A stretch of 64,000 nucleotides of DNA from Leptolyngbyaceae cyanobacterium (GTDB lineage: Bacteria; Cyanobacteriota; Cyanobacteriia; Cyanobacteriales; Aerosakkonemataceae): positions 1 to 64,000 of the forward strand of contig DATNQN010000121.1 of the NCBI GenBank assembly GCA_036703985.1. Reading direction: 5' to 3'. The translations under genes and the position numbers were made by a program. Under the pieces are notes generated by a model. That model had not been told where the DNA came from and ran no database searches. It saw only the letters and a program-made list of their open reading frames with translations. Of this stretch, positions 28,625 through 37,446 are shown piece after piece. Position 1 is the first letter of the stretch. Each line of letters begins with the position of its first letter.

Positions 28625-29748
28625 AAAAGTTCGGAAAAAATTTATGGTTACTCGTGCTAGCTATAGGTGCGATCGCCTTTTTTACCTTAGTATTAGCGCC
28701 GCAAAACAATCAGCTTAATAGCGGTTCTACTTATAACCGCGCTCCTGATGGTTATGGAGCCTGGTATAGTTTTATGAAAGAGCAGGGTACTCCCGTGCAG
28801 CGATGGCAAAAACCATTGGCAGAATTAATCGAAAAACAGTCAAAAACTCACCAGGGTAATTCTCCAAATTCCAGCCCCGTAACTTTGGTGCGAGCGAACA
28901 GCACCTTAATGATAGATACACTTTATAAAGATGAACGAGAATGGGTAGAAAAAGGAAATAATTTAGTAGTGTTGGGAGTGCGATCGCCTGTTACCGAAGC
29001 AGCATTCACTACCATGCAGGAAAGTCCAGTAGGTAAGGTCAAAATTCAAACCACACGGCGAGAAAAAAAATTAAATAAAAATGAAACAAGATGGCTAGGT
29101 GATGATTTTGGTGCCATAGTTTGGGAAGAAAAGCTAGGTAAAGGAAAAGTCATTTACGCTGTTACTCCTCATTTAGCTGCCAATGCTTATCAAGACGAAC
29201 CGGGTAACTATCAATTCTTAAAAAATTTAGTCACTCAAAACAGCAAATCAATTTGGATCGATGAATATATTCATGGTTATAAAGATAAAGAAATTATTCA
29301 AAAAGAAGGAGATACAAGTTGGCTGACTTATTTAGCTAAAACTCCTTTATTTAATATATTTATTCAAGCAATGGCGCTCCTGTTAGTACTAGTATTAGCA
29401 AAAAACCAGCGATTCGGACAACCCGAATCTTTACCATCGCCAGCCGTCGATAACAGCGAAGCTTATATTCAAGCACTGGCAGGAATTTTGCAAAAAGCTA
29501 ACAGCAGTCAATTTGTAGTAGAAACCATCGGTAAAGAAGAGCAAATTCAGTTACAAAAAGTGTTGGGACTCGGAAATACGCTAGTTGATAAGCAAACATT
29601 GATCGACGCTTGGGTACAGCAAACCGAACGTCCAGCTAAAGAATTACAACAATTACTCGAATTACCTTCCAAGAAAAAACAAATTAGTGAAGAAGAACTG
29701 TTAAACTGGTTGGATAAATGGAAAAAAGTGCAGATTAATCAGCAATAA
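28621..29748 (+). CDS. DUF4350 membrane-anchored protein
   Basis: A 375-residue protein; the start at 28621 overlaps the upstream stop as ATGA. An N-terminal membrane helix (NLWLLVLAIGAIAFFTLVLA) is followed by the DUF4350 opening (YNRAPDGYGAWYSFMKEQG) and a Rossmann-like region (WVEKGNNLVVLGVR, GKGKVIYAVTPHL). A second membrane helix lies near 245-265 (LFNIFIQAMALLLVLVLAKN), followed by a cytoplasmic tail rich in Gln and Lys. DUF4350 proteins recur with MoxR, DUF58 and DUF4129 genes. The biochemical activity is unknown. Confidence 0.82.
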   Translation: MKKFGKNLWLLVLAIGAIAFFTLVLAPQNNQLNSGSTYNRAPDGYGAWYSFMKEQGTPVQRWQKPLAELIEKQSKTHQGNSPNSSPVTLVRANSTLMIDTLYKDEREWVEKGNNLVVLGVRSPVTEAAFTTMQESPVGKVKIQTTRREKKLNKNETRWLGDDFGAIVWEEKLGKGKVIYAVTPHLAANAYQDEPGNYQFLKNLVTQNSKSIWIDEYIHGYKDKEIIQKEGDTSWLTYLAKTPLFNIFIQAMALLLVLVLAKNQRFGQPESLPSPAVDNSEAYIQALAGILQKANSSQFVVETIGKEEQIQLQKVLGLGNTLVDKQTLIDAWVQQTERPAKELQQLLELPSKKKQISEEELLNWLDKWKKVQINQQ

Positions 29749-29752
29749 GTAA

Positions 29753-29856
29753 TATATCCATCCTATTTGAGTAATGAACCCCACCCTAGCCCTCCCCTTG
29801 GTAAGGGGAGGGTTGGGAGGGGTCTAGTCGTCCGCAATTCATTTAGGATTGCTATA
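29753..29856. mobile_element. 104-bp MITE-like repeat, copy 2
   Basis: Same element as at 10120-10223, same orientation and length, with ends TATATCCATCCTA and TAGGATTGCTATA. It separates the DUF4350 gene from the MoxR gene by filling most of a 143-bp gap. The internal palindrome could attenuate transcription within the operon. Confidence 0.75.
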
Positions 29857-29891
29857 TATCCAAATAACTGTTAACCAATTCATCATTCCCC

Positions 29892-30845
29892 ATGAGTAAT
29901 GAACTATTACCTGTAATCAATCGCCTCGGTCAAGCTTTAAACCGAGTTGTGGTCGGTCAAAATAGCTTAGTACAACAGTTATTAATAGCGCTACTAGCTG
30001 GCGGTCACGTAATTTTGGAAGGCGTTCCAGGTACGGGAAAAACTTTATTGGTGAAAGTCCTCGCTCAATTAGTAGAAGCAGACTTCCGGCGCATTCAGCT
30101 AACACCAGATATTTTACCTGCTGATATCATCGGTACAAATATTTTTGATTTGAATACCCGCCAATTTACTCTCAAAAAAGGGCCAGTATTTACTCAAGTA
30201 TTGTTAGCAGATGAAATTAACCGCACGCCGCCCAAAACTCAGTCTGCCTTGCTGGAAGCAATGGAAGAACAGCAGGTAACTATGGACGGGCAAAGTTTGC
30301 CTTTACCGGAACTGTTTTGGACAATTGCTACTCAAAACCCGCTGGAATTTGAAGGAACTTACCCTTTACCAGAAGCACAACTCGATCGATTTTTATTTAA
30401 GTTAGTTGTCGATTATCCCGAAGTGGCAGCAGAAAAGCAAATGTTGCTGAATCATCAATCTGGATTTCAATCACGACGGCTTGATTTAGCGCGTTTAAAA
30501 CCAGTAACGACTGTAGAAAATATTTTGTTAGCGCGTCAACAAGTCGCTGAAGCTAAGGTTGATGAAAAAATTTTGGATTATTTATTAGCTTTAGTACAAC
30601 GCAGTCGCCAACACCCGGATTTAATGTTAGGTGCTTCTCCCCGATCGGCTGTGGCTTGGTTACAAACAAGTAAAGCTCATGCTTGGCTAAATGGCAAAGA
30701 TTTCGTTACTCCAGATGATGTAAAAGCTGTCGCGCCTCCTTTGTTGCGTCATCGCTTAATTTTAAAGCCAGAATCTTTTTTAGATGGTTTACAAATTGAT
30801 GGGGTAATTAATTCTTTATTAAATCAGATACCAGTTCCCAGGTGA
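29892..30845 (+). CDS. MoxR-family AAA+ ATPase
   Basis: A 317-residue AAA+ ATPase of the MoxR type. Walker A is GVPGTGKT (about 44-51), Walker B VLLADEINRTPPKTQ, with the family motif DRFLFK and a C-terminal lid (GASPRSAVAW). MoxR proteins act as chaperones for assembly of complexes and insertion of metals, usually with an adjacent DUF58/VWA-like partner, which is present 99 bp downstream. Start at 29892 (ATG) gives the usual length. Upstream lies the MITE. Confidence 0.93.
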   Translation: MSNELLPVINRLGQALNRVVVGQNSLVQQLLIALLAGGHVILEGVPGTGKTLLVKVLAQLVEADFRRIQLTPDILPADIIGTNIFDLNTRQFTLKKGPVFTQVLLADEINRTPPKTQSALLEAMEEQQVTMDGQSLPLPELFWTIATQNPLEFEGTYPLPEAQLDRFLFKLVVDYPEVAAEKQMLLNHQSGFQSRRLDLARLKPVTTVENILLARQQVAEAKVDEKILDYLLALVQRSRQHPDLMLGASPRSAVAWLQTSKAHAWLNGKDFVTPDDVKAVAPPLLRHRLILKPESFLDGLQIDGVINSLLNQIPVPR

Positions 30846-30914
30846 GGGATGGGGAGATAGGGAAAATGATTAATTTTTATCCTTCATCCTTCAGACTTCA
30901 TCCTTCCCCGATCG

Positions 30915-30940
30915 AAAATCTAAAATCCAAAATCTAAAAT
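30915..30940. repeat. Heptamer tandem repeat AAAATCT/AAAATCC
   Basis: Three full units (AAAATCT, AAAATCC, AAAATCT) and a partial fourth, ending five bases before the start codon of the DUF58 gene. It is the reverse complement of the heptamer at 27799-27819. Confidence 0.8.
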
Positions 30941-30944
30941 TGTT

Positions 30945-32288
30945 ATGGTTCCGGCTGGAAGAACTTATTTGTTATTATTGTTGGGAATGGCGATCGCGTT
31001 ATTCCTCGGCTCGGTTTTTAGCGTAAAAATCGGTATTTTAGGTACTCTTTTATATGATGCGATCGTACTGGGATTGATGGCGATCGATAGTTTATTCGCA
31101 CGCAATAGACGAGTCGAAGTAACGCGCCATCCTTTAAGCCGATTATCGCTCGGACGAGATAACCAAGTAGTACTATCGGTAAAATCCGGTAATTATCCAG
31201 CGAAACTTCTAATTCGCGATTATTACCCCTTAGAATTTGATATTTCCCATTCACAACTACAACTTTATTTACCCAGCAACACCACTCAAGAACTCAGTTA
31301 TACAGTTCATCCAAAACAGCGAGGGGAATACAATTGGGGAGTTATCCAATTAAGACAATTAACTCCTTGGGGACTAGCTTGGAACGATTGGAAAATTCCT
31401 CAAAGTACGAAAGTTTCTGTATATCCAGATTTAATCGGATTGCGTCAATTATCAATTCGTCTCGCGTTGCAAAATACAGGTACTATGCGTCAAGGACGAC
31501 GGATGGGAATTGGCACTGAATTTGCCGAACTGCGGGAATATAGAATGGGTGACGATCCGCGCTTTGTTGATTGGAAAGCTACCGCCAGAAGAATGGGGGC
31601 GACACCAGCCGCATCCTTACAAGTGCGAGTTTTAGAACCGGAAAAAGAGCAAACTTTAATTATTCTGCTCGATCGCGGTCGTTTAATGACAGCTAGAGTG
31701 CAAGGTTTAAAGCGGTTTGATTGGGGTTTAAACGCAACTCTTTCTTTGGCGTTAGCTGGTATAAATAGAGGCGACAAAGTAGGTGTTGCAGTATTCGATC
31801 GCGAAGTCACCACTTGGATCGCCCCGGAAAGAGGACAAACTCAGCTATCCAAACTGATCGAACGCCTTACTCCTATTCAACCAGTTTTGCTAGAACCAGA
31901 TTATGTAGGCGCAGTAACCAAATTAGTCGATCGACAAACCCGTCGCGCCTTAGTAGTATTAATTACAGACATCGTAGATATTACGGCTTCCGCCGAACTA
32001 CTCGCCGCCTTGGGACGCTTGACACCCCGCTACCTCCCCTTTTGCGTCACTCTCCGCGATCCGCAAATTGACAAACAAGCACATAATCAAATAACTGTAA
32101 ATGAAAAAAAGGGCAAAATCGAAGCAGCTTATACCCGCGCTGTAGCCTTAGATTTAATTTCTCAACGTCAAGTTGCCTTTGCCCAATTAAAACAAAAAGG
32201 AGTGTTAGTCCTAGATGCACCTGCCGATCGAATTAGCGACCAATTAGTAGAAAGATATCTGCAATTAAAAGCGAAAAATCAACTTTAA
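30945..32288 (+). CDS. DUF58 domain protein, MoxR partner
   Basis: A 447-residue protein with an N-terminal pair of membrane segments (TYLLLLLGMAIALFLGSVFS; IGILGTLLYDAIVLGLMAID) and a DUF58 region whose core is EFAELREYRMGDDPRFVDWKA (about 190-211). The remainder is a von Willebrand factor A-like fold (IILLDRGRLMTARV, VGVAVFDREVTTWI, ALVVLITDIVD). DUF58 proteins work with MoxR ATPases. The start is the ATG just downstream of the heptamer repeat, with no strong ribosome binding site; translation may depend on upstream coupling. Confidence 0.9.
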   Translation: MVPAGRTYLLLLLGMAIALFLGSVFSVKIGILGTLLYDAIVLGLMAIDSLFARNRRVEVTRHPLSRLSLGRDNQVVLSVKSGNYPAKLLIRDYYPLEFDISHSQLQLYLPSNTTQELSYTVHPKQRGEYNWGVIQLRQLTPWGLAWNDWKIPQSTKVSVYPDLIGLRQLSIRLALQNTGTMRQGRRMGIGTEFAELREYRMGDDPRFVDWKATARRMGATPAASLQVRVLEPEKEQTLIILLDRGRLMTARVQGLKRFDWGLNATLSLALAGINRGDKVGVAVFDREVTTWIAPERGQTQLSKLIERLTPIQPVLLEPDYVGAVTKLVDRQTRRALVVLITDIVDITASAELLAALGRLTPRYLPFCVTLRDPQIDKQAHNQITVNEKKGKIEAAYTRAVALDLISQRQVAFAQLKQKGVLVLDAPADRISDQLVERYLQLKAKNQL

Positions 32289-32388
32289 TTATCGTTTTTA
32301 ACGAGTCAGCACTAGCCTATTTTGCCTCAAAAATTTATTTATTATGGATTAGAAGTTATTTCATTAATTTTATTAGCAATAGTTAAGT

Positions 32389-32514
32389 TATATCGTGTCC
32401 GGTAGCATCGGTTGTGTATAGTAGGGGCGGGTTTAGCGCACAATCCTTGTCACAAACAAACAATTTTTTGTCAAAACCCGCCCTTCCAAACAATATATGC
32501 AATCGGACATGATA
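32389..32514. mobile_element. 126-bp MITE-like element
   Basis: Terminal inverted repeats TATCGTGTCCGGTAGCAT and, on the other strand at the right, TATCATGTCCGATTGCAT match at most positions. A second, inner inverted repeat pairs AGGGGCGGGTTT with AAACCCGCCCTT. TTAAGT flanks the element on both sides (32383-32388 and 32515-32520), like a target-site duplication. No coding capacity. Only one copy is in this window. Confidence 0.6.
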
Positions 32515-32690
32515 TTAAGTAGGATGGTAGATGAATAAACTGGTTTAAAACCCCCTCCAGATCGTGTATTTGGAGGTGCAACAATTCAGACGCGGGTCTC
32601 TTATCCCTGACTGATTGATTCTGACGGGCGAGAATTCTGATTTTTGAATTCTTCATCAATTTTCCACATTTCAGCGGAAAAAAACTAACA

Positions 32691-34310
32691 TCAATTTCGA
32701 GCAACTTTAAAACGAAAAATTTCCTGTTGCATACTTTGCGCTGCATCTTCCAATTGAGTCATCGCATCGTTAATATACCGCAGCACTTCGACAACTTGTG
32801 AAGAACTTTCGCTCAACTGTACCATAGAATCACTGATTTGCGACGCTTCTTGTGATTGAACTTCCATATTGTCACTCACCTGTTTAAACTGGGGAGTTAG
32901 ACCCTGCACGTCGCTGATAATCGACTCCAATTTAGGGCTAATAGTACTAACCACTTCTACGATTTGTTTTACTTGTTGGGTAAAATTCTCCATTTCTGTC
33001 ACGCCAATAGAAACCGCACTTTGCATATCTTGAATGGTATTTTCGATATCTAAGGTAGCGACTGCGGTTCGATCGGCTAGGCGAGAAATTTCTCTAGCTA
33101 CTACACTAAATCCCTTACCATATTCGCCCGCTTTTTCGGCTTCGATCGCCGCATTTAAAGAAAGTAAGTTAGTTTGATCTGCTACTTTGACAATCGTGGT
33201 AATAATATCATTAATATTGTTAGCTTTTTCGCCGATCGCTCCCAATTTTTCCGATATTATATCGGTAGCATCTACCAATTTGGCCATGCTTATTTCCATG
33301 TGATTCAAGTCTGTTTTGCTCTCAAACGCCGAGCTAGCTGTTGTTTGTGACTTGTTTTCCACTTGATTGATTGTGGTCATCAGTTGGGAAGACGCAGCAG
33401 CAATTTGCTTGGCTGTCAGAGCTACTTTATTTGTAGTACTAGACTGCTGTGCTACCGTTGCTTCTAATTCCTTGCTAGAAGCAACAATAGAAGTAATAGA
33501 ACTGCTAACTTGAATACCAGAATCCTTTACCTGACGAATTAAAGAATTCAATTTTTGAGTCATAATTTGAAAGGATGTTAGCAGTTCGCCGATCTCGCTT
33601 CCATCATCAGCCAGTTCGATGTTCTGAGTAAGATCGCCTTGGGCGATTTGTTTGGTAGCCTCGATCGCGATCGGCAATTGTTTTTTCAATGGCAAAGTAA
33701 TTGCGATCGCTGTAATTACAGTCCCTAAGAGCGCTAATAAAGTACTCAGCACGATAGTTACTAGCAAGATTCGCTGGGAATATTCGAGCGCTTGGTTTTT
33801 TTGGGCTAGCAATTCATCCGACCTGTTGAGAAATTCGTCTCGTGCTTCGTCATAAGTAGCAAAGCGTAGGGACTTCAGCGTTTGAAGTCCTTCTGTTATT
33901 CTCCTTGCATCAAACAATTGAAAAATTTCTAGAGAAATTTGATGATGATTTTCTGCTTCTGAAATTAACACTTCTATAGCTTTTCTTTGAGTAGGATCTT
34001 GGACAATCCTTTTCAGGTCTTCCGCTCTGTTCCGAAAGCTTTCATATCCAGAATTATAACTTTTTTTATAAGAATCTCCCGTCTCGGCATCAGCATAAAA
34101 AACAGCGTAACCGCGCACGTTCCGCGCCATTCTAGAAACACCATAAGTTAACTCTTCCGCTAGCCTAATAGCCCTGTACTCTCTCTGAATAGCTCGCTGT
34201 GCTTCGGAGAATCTTTGAGTAGTTAAATATACAATAAAGCCTACACCGATCATGAAGAGGAGCGGAGTGCAATATCCAAATAAGATGCGGTTGGTAATTT
34301 TATTTAACAT
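32691..34310 (-). CDS. Methyl-accepting chemotaxis protein
   Basis: A 539-residue chemoreceptor. Membrane helix 1 is at about 10-30 (FGYCTPLLFMIGVGFIVYL), a four-helix periplasmic sensor follows (about 35-180), and helix 2 at about 180-205 (LLVTIVLSTLLALLGTVITA). A HAMP-like segment precedes the signalling domain, whose hairpin tip is VADQTNLLSLNAAIEAEKAGEYGKGFSVVAREI. It would couple to CheA/CheW to steer type IV pilus-based phototaxis or another output; the ligand cannot be told. No che genes are adjacent. The C-terminal end lacks the CheR pentapeptide. Confidence 0.9.
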   Translation of the reverse strand: MLNKITNRILFGYCTPLLFMIGVGFIVYLTTQRFSEAQRAIQREYRAIRLAEELTYGVSRMARNVRGYAVFYADAETGDSYKKSYNSGYESFRNRAEDLKRIVQDPTQRKAIEVLISEAENHHQISLEIFQLFDARRITEGLQTLKSLRFATYDEARDEFLNRSDELLAQKNQALEYSQRILLVTIVLSTLLALLGTVITAIAITLPLKKQLPIAIEATKQIAQGDLTQNIELADDGSEIGELLTSFQIMTQKLNSLIRQVKDSGIQVSSSITSIVASSKELEATVAQQSSTTNKVALTAKQIAAASSQLMTTINQVENKSQTTASSAFESKTDLNHMEISMAKLVDATDIISEKLGAIGEKANNINDIITTIVKVADQTNLLSLNAAIEAEKAGEYGKGFSVVAREISRLADRTAVATLDIENTIQDMQSAVSIGVTEMENFTQQVKQIVEVVSTISPKLESIISDVQGLTPQFKQVSDNMEVQSQEASQISDSMVQLSESSSQVVEVLRYINDAMTQLEDAAQSMQQEIFRFKVARN

Positions 34311-34414
34311 AGAGTTGGTAAAATGCGTTGAAAGAGTTCTAGTTTTGTGCTTGTTTAACTTTTTAGAATATAGCAGACAACATTATATATTATTTAATTT
34401 TTAGAAATAAAAAT

Positions 34415-35380
34415 CTATCCTTTTATTTCTCGGCTATGACGGCGGCAATAAATAATTAAAAGAACAAATAAGCCAGTTCCCACAAAATATTTGATGAATT
34501 CGGGTATCAGCGGACTGGGAGAAAAAAATCCTTCTATTGTACCCGCTATTACTAACATCGGTACGATTCCGAATACTAACTGTGCGGCTTGCGATCCATA
34601 AACTTTCAAAGCCTCAGCACGCTTGTATTTACCGGGAAACAAAATTGCTCTACCAATTAAAATCCCCGCTGCACCAGCAAAAAATATGGCAGGTAACTCT
34701 AAAGAACCGTGAGGAAAGACAAAAGCCCAAAAAGGATAAGCTAGTTTATTTTGCCCAACTAAAGTAGCAACTGCGCCGATATGCAATCCATTATTAAATA
34801 AAATATAAACAGTGAATGCTCCAGCCGTAATTCCACCAGCCACAGCCGCAAAAGATACCTTAATATTGTTAATCGTAATGCTACTAGAAGCTAAAGGTTC
34901 AATCCCGACAATTGAACCCATCCATAATTCATTTCTATCTCGTACCTTTTCAATCAACCATTCCGGTATCATTAGAGATAAAAATACGGGGTCTTGCCAA
35001 GTAAACCACCAAGCAATTAGCCCTCCTAATAAAAAAATTGTAGTAGCGATCGCTATATATCCCGATGTTTCTTGTACGATTTTCGGGAAACCCCATAAGT
35101 AAAAGTTAATTACTCCCTGCCATTCTTGTCTGTGAGAACCTTGGTAAATCAGGTTATACCCGCGAGAGGTAAGAATTTGCAAATCTTTGAGCAGGGTATT
35201 ACCTACTTGCTGGGTACGCGCCCGTGCCAAATCTGCCGAAACAGAGCGATATAAGCCAGCTAATTCGCTAATTTCTGCTCCTTTTAAGGATCTCAGTCCT
35301 TTTTCCTCTATTTTTTTTAATAAAGCATCTAGCCGCTTCCAGTTTGGTTCCCTTCGTGCAATCCAACGTTGAATATTCAT
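34415..35380 (-). CDS. SpoIIM-like (DUF95) integral membrane protein
   Basis: A 321-residue protein. An N-terminal cytoplasmic helical part (RWIARREPNWKRLDALLKKI, LAGLYRSVSADLARAR) precedes about five membrane helices (from about 110), including the family motif NNIKVSFAAVAGG and FPHGSLELPAIFFAGAAG. Homologues include SpoIIM, needed for engulfment in Bacillus; the cyanobacterial function is not known. Start at 35380 (MNIQRWIARR) is preferred over 35404. It is divergent from the 35460 gene and commonly neighbours RDD and DUF58-MoxR genes, as here. Confidence 0.87.
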   Translation of the reverse strand: MNIQRWIARREPNWKRLDALLKKIEEKGLRSLKGAEISELAGLYRSVSADLARARTQQVGNTLLKDLQILTSRGYNLIYQGSHRQEWQGVINFYLWGFPKIVQETSGYIAIATTIFLLGGLIAWWFTWQDPVFLSLMIPEWLIEKVRDRNELWMGSIVGIEPLASSSITINNIKVSFAAVAGGITAGAFTVYILFNNGLHIGAVATLVGQNKLAYPFWAFVFPHGSLELPAIFFAGAAGILIGRAILFPGKYKRAEALKVYGSQAAQLVFGIVPMLVIAGTIEGFFSPSPLIPEFIKYFVGTGLFVLLIIYCRRHSREIKG

Positions 35381-35459
35381 AAAATTTTCCGAGATTACGC
35401 GCAAGTTAACTTAATATAGCCTCAAACCACTAGTGCCGATCGGCCTAAGGATTTGACCT

Positions 35460-36431
35460 ATGTCTTTAAATCCGAATCCCCAAGGTTCAATGCAACCTCT
35501 CAGCGTCGGTAATGTTGTCAGTGCTGGACTCGTGCTATATCGCTCTCATTTAAAATGGTATTTAACGATTGCTCTCAGAGCTACTGGTTGGGCAATTTTA
35601 CCATTTTTTGCGTTAATTCCCGTACCTTTTATATTTATTGCCAATCCACGAAACTATAATAGTTTATTGATAATAATTCCGGTGTTTATCGGGTTGTATA
35701 TTTATTGTTTAGCTAAATCTCTGGTTAATTCTGCCTTGATATCGCGATTAGCATTTTCCGAATTAGTTAACAAACCTGAAACAGAAGAAATTGCGATCGG
35801 TTATCTAAATCCGAAAATGTGGAGATTTTTATCGTTAACTATTCTCACGGCTCTAATATTTATAGGAGTATTTATCGTCCTCTATATATTATTAGCTATT
35901 GTGGGGGCTATTCTAGCAGGTATTCTGATCGGGTTGGGAACGGCAACGGGTCAACAAGGTTCGGGAGCGATCGTGGCAATTTTAGCTGGTGGAGCGATCG
36001 GGCTGTTATTGTTCATTGGTTTAATATGGGTAGTTGTCTGGCTTTATTCTCGCTTGTTAATTGCTGAGTTGCCACTAACCATTGAAAATAATTTAAAAGC
36101 ATCTGAAAGTATTAGTAGGAGTTGGCAATTAACCAAAGGATTTGTCTGGCGAATTCAAGGAATAGTCATGATAGCATTTTTAATTTCTCTCCCTATACAA
36201 GTGGTGGTTCAACTTTTTAGCAGTATACTACAGGGCTTGTTTGAAAATCTGATTCGGCAAGAGCCAAGTTATGCCATACTTTATGGTATAGCAATCATTG
36301 CTTTGAGTTTATTAAGTAGTGCGTTAATCGTTCCGTTTTGGCAAGCGATCAAAGCTGTTTTATATTACGATCTGCGAACTCGTCGCGAAGGGTTAGATTT
36401 ACAGGCAGGCGATCGCCGTTTCGGAATTTAA
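35460..36431 (+). CDS. Multi-pass membrane protein, glycerophosphodiesterase-membrane-domain/DUF975-like
   Basis: A 323-residue protein with about six membrane helices, including two Gly-rich ones (ILLAIVGAILAGILIGLG and AIVAILAGGAIGLLLFIG). The pattern of long helices with the SRSWQLTKGFVWRIQGIV segment is typical of poorly characterised cyanobacterial membrane proteins near RDD genes. It is followed by the RDD gene 33 bp downstream, likely one transcript, and runs divergently from the SpoIIM-like gene. Function unknown. Confidence 0.75.
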   Translation: MSLNPNPQGSMQPLSVGNVVSAGLVLYRSHLKWYLTIALRATGWAILPFFALIPVPFIFIANPRNYNSLLIIIPVFIGLYIYCLAKSLVNSALISRLAFSELVNKPETEEIAIGYLNPKMWRFLSLTILTALIFIGVFIVLYILLAIVGAILAGILIGLGTATGQQGSGAIVAILAGGAIGLLLFIGLIWVVVWLYSRLLIAELPLTIENNLKASESISRSWQLTKGFVWRIQGIVMIAFLISLPIQVVVQLFSSILQGLFENLIRQEPSYAILYGIAIIALSLLSSALIVPFWQAIKAVLYYDLRTRREGLDLQAGDRRFGI

Positions 36432-36464
36432 ACTACCTAAAAAATAATCCTTTCTTCACTTATC

Positions 36465-37250
36465 ATGCGTTTTTTTAATCGAGTTACGCTCCAAACACCT
36501 GAAAGCGTAGAATTGGAGTTCACATTAGCAGGGATTGGCAATCGTGCTTTTGCCTTGACGATCGATTATTTTGCTTTGTTCATCACGCTCTTTTTGTTTT
36601 GGATTATCTGGGCTTTGTTAGCCATTCAGATAGTGAATTATCTAGGCAATTTAAATAATTTGGGGCTTTGGCTATTAGCGATCGCAATTTTCATCAACTT
36701 CATTATCTATGTAGGTTACTTCGTCTTTTTTGAAGTAATTTGGCAAGGACAAACACCCGGAAAACGCTACGCTAAAATTCGCGTAATTCGCGAAGACGGG
36801 CGGCGAGTTGGCATTCAACAAGCCAGCCTCAGAGCATTGCTGCGTCCGGTAGACGATACTTTTTTTATAGGAGCTTTTTTAATCATTTTTGGTAAGAAAG
36901 AAAAGCGGTTAGGAGATATGGTAGCAGGAACTTTAGTAGTTCAAGAAGAATATATGGTTGCTACTACGAACTTTCCGATTTCTCCAGAAGCCGAACAATT
37001 TGCGATCGAATTAGCACAAATGGCAAATTTATCTTTTTTGTTACCAGATGACTTCGCAATGATTCGCGAATATTTGCAACGGCGCAGCGGAATGACTGCT
37101 AATGCTAAATCAGAATTAGCTTCCCAAATGGAGCAACACTTTAGAAATAAAATAGAATTAGAAAGTTTGCCAAATGGGTTGAATTCTCAAGTATTCTTAG
37201 AAGCTATTTACTTAGCTTATCAGCAGCAATCATCTAATCCTAACCCTTAA
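36465..37250 (+). CDS. RDD family membrane protein
   Basis: A 261-residue protein with an RDD-type membrane domain: NRAFALTIDYFALFI holds the Arg and Asp of the signature, followed by helices at about 40-60 and 70-95, and TPGKRYAKIRVIREDGRRVG. The C-terminal 100 residues are soluble and helical (EQFAIELAQMANLSFL, MIREYLQRRSGM), probably cytoplasmic. RDD proteins may transport ions or assist envelope assembly; the role here is not known. A strong terminator follows at 37328. Confidence 0.9.
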   Translation: MRFFNRVTLQTPESVELEFTLAGIGNRAFALTIDYFALFITLFLFWIIWALLAIQIVNYLGNLNNLGLWLLAIAIFINFIIYVGYFVFFEVIWQGQTPGKRYAKIRVIREDGRRVGIQQASLRALLRPVDDTFFIGAFLIIFGKKEKRLGDMVAGTLVVQEEYMVATTNFPISPEAEQFAIELAQMANLSFLLPDDFAMIREYLQRRSGMTANAKSELASQMEQHFRNKIELESLPNGLNSQVFLEAIYLAYQQQSSNPNP

Positions 37251-37327
37251 ATTCTTACTTTTAGATTGAAGTCTTTATCTCAAATACCGAATAGTTAAAA
37301 GTTTTTACAAAATTAAAAGCACTTTTT

Positions 37328-37366
37328 AATATTCATAAGCCTTGTGTAGCAAGGCTTATGAATATT
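37328..37366. terminator. Bidirectional terminator between the RDD gene and uvrB
   Basis: A perfect 17-bp stem (AATATTCATAAGCCTTG and complement) with a five-base loop, followed by ATTTTGT on the plus side and preceded by a T-rich run that becomes A-rich for the other strand. It lies between convergent genes. Confidence 0.75.
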
Positions 37367-37446
37367 ATTTTGTATTAATTTATCATAACTACTCTGGGAG
37401 AGCCAAAATTAAAAACTGTACCGCACCGAGTAGAAAACTACTGTAC

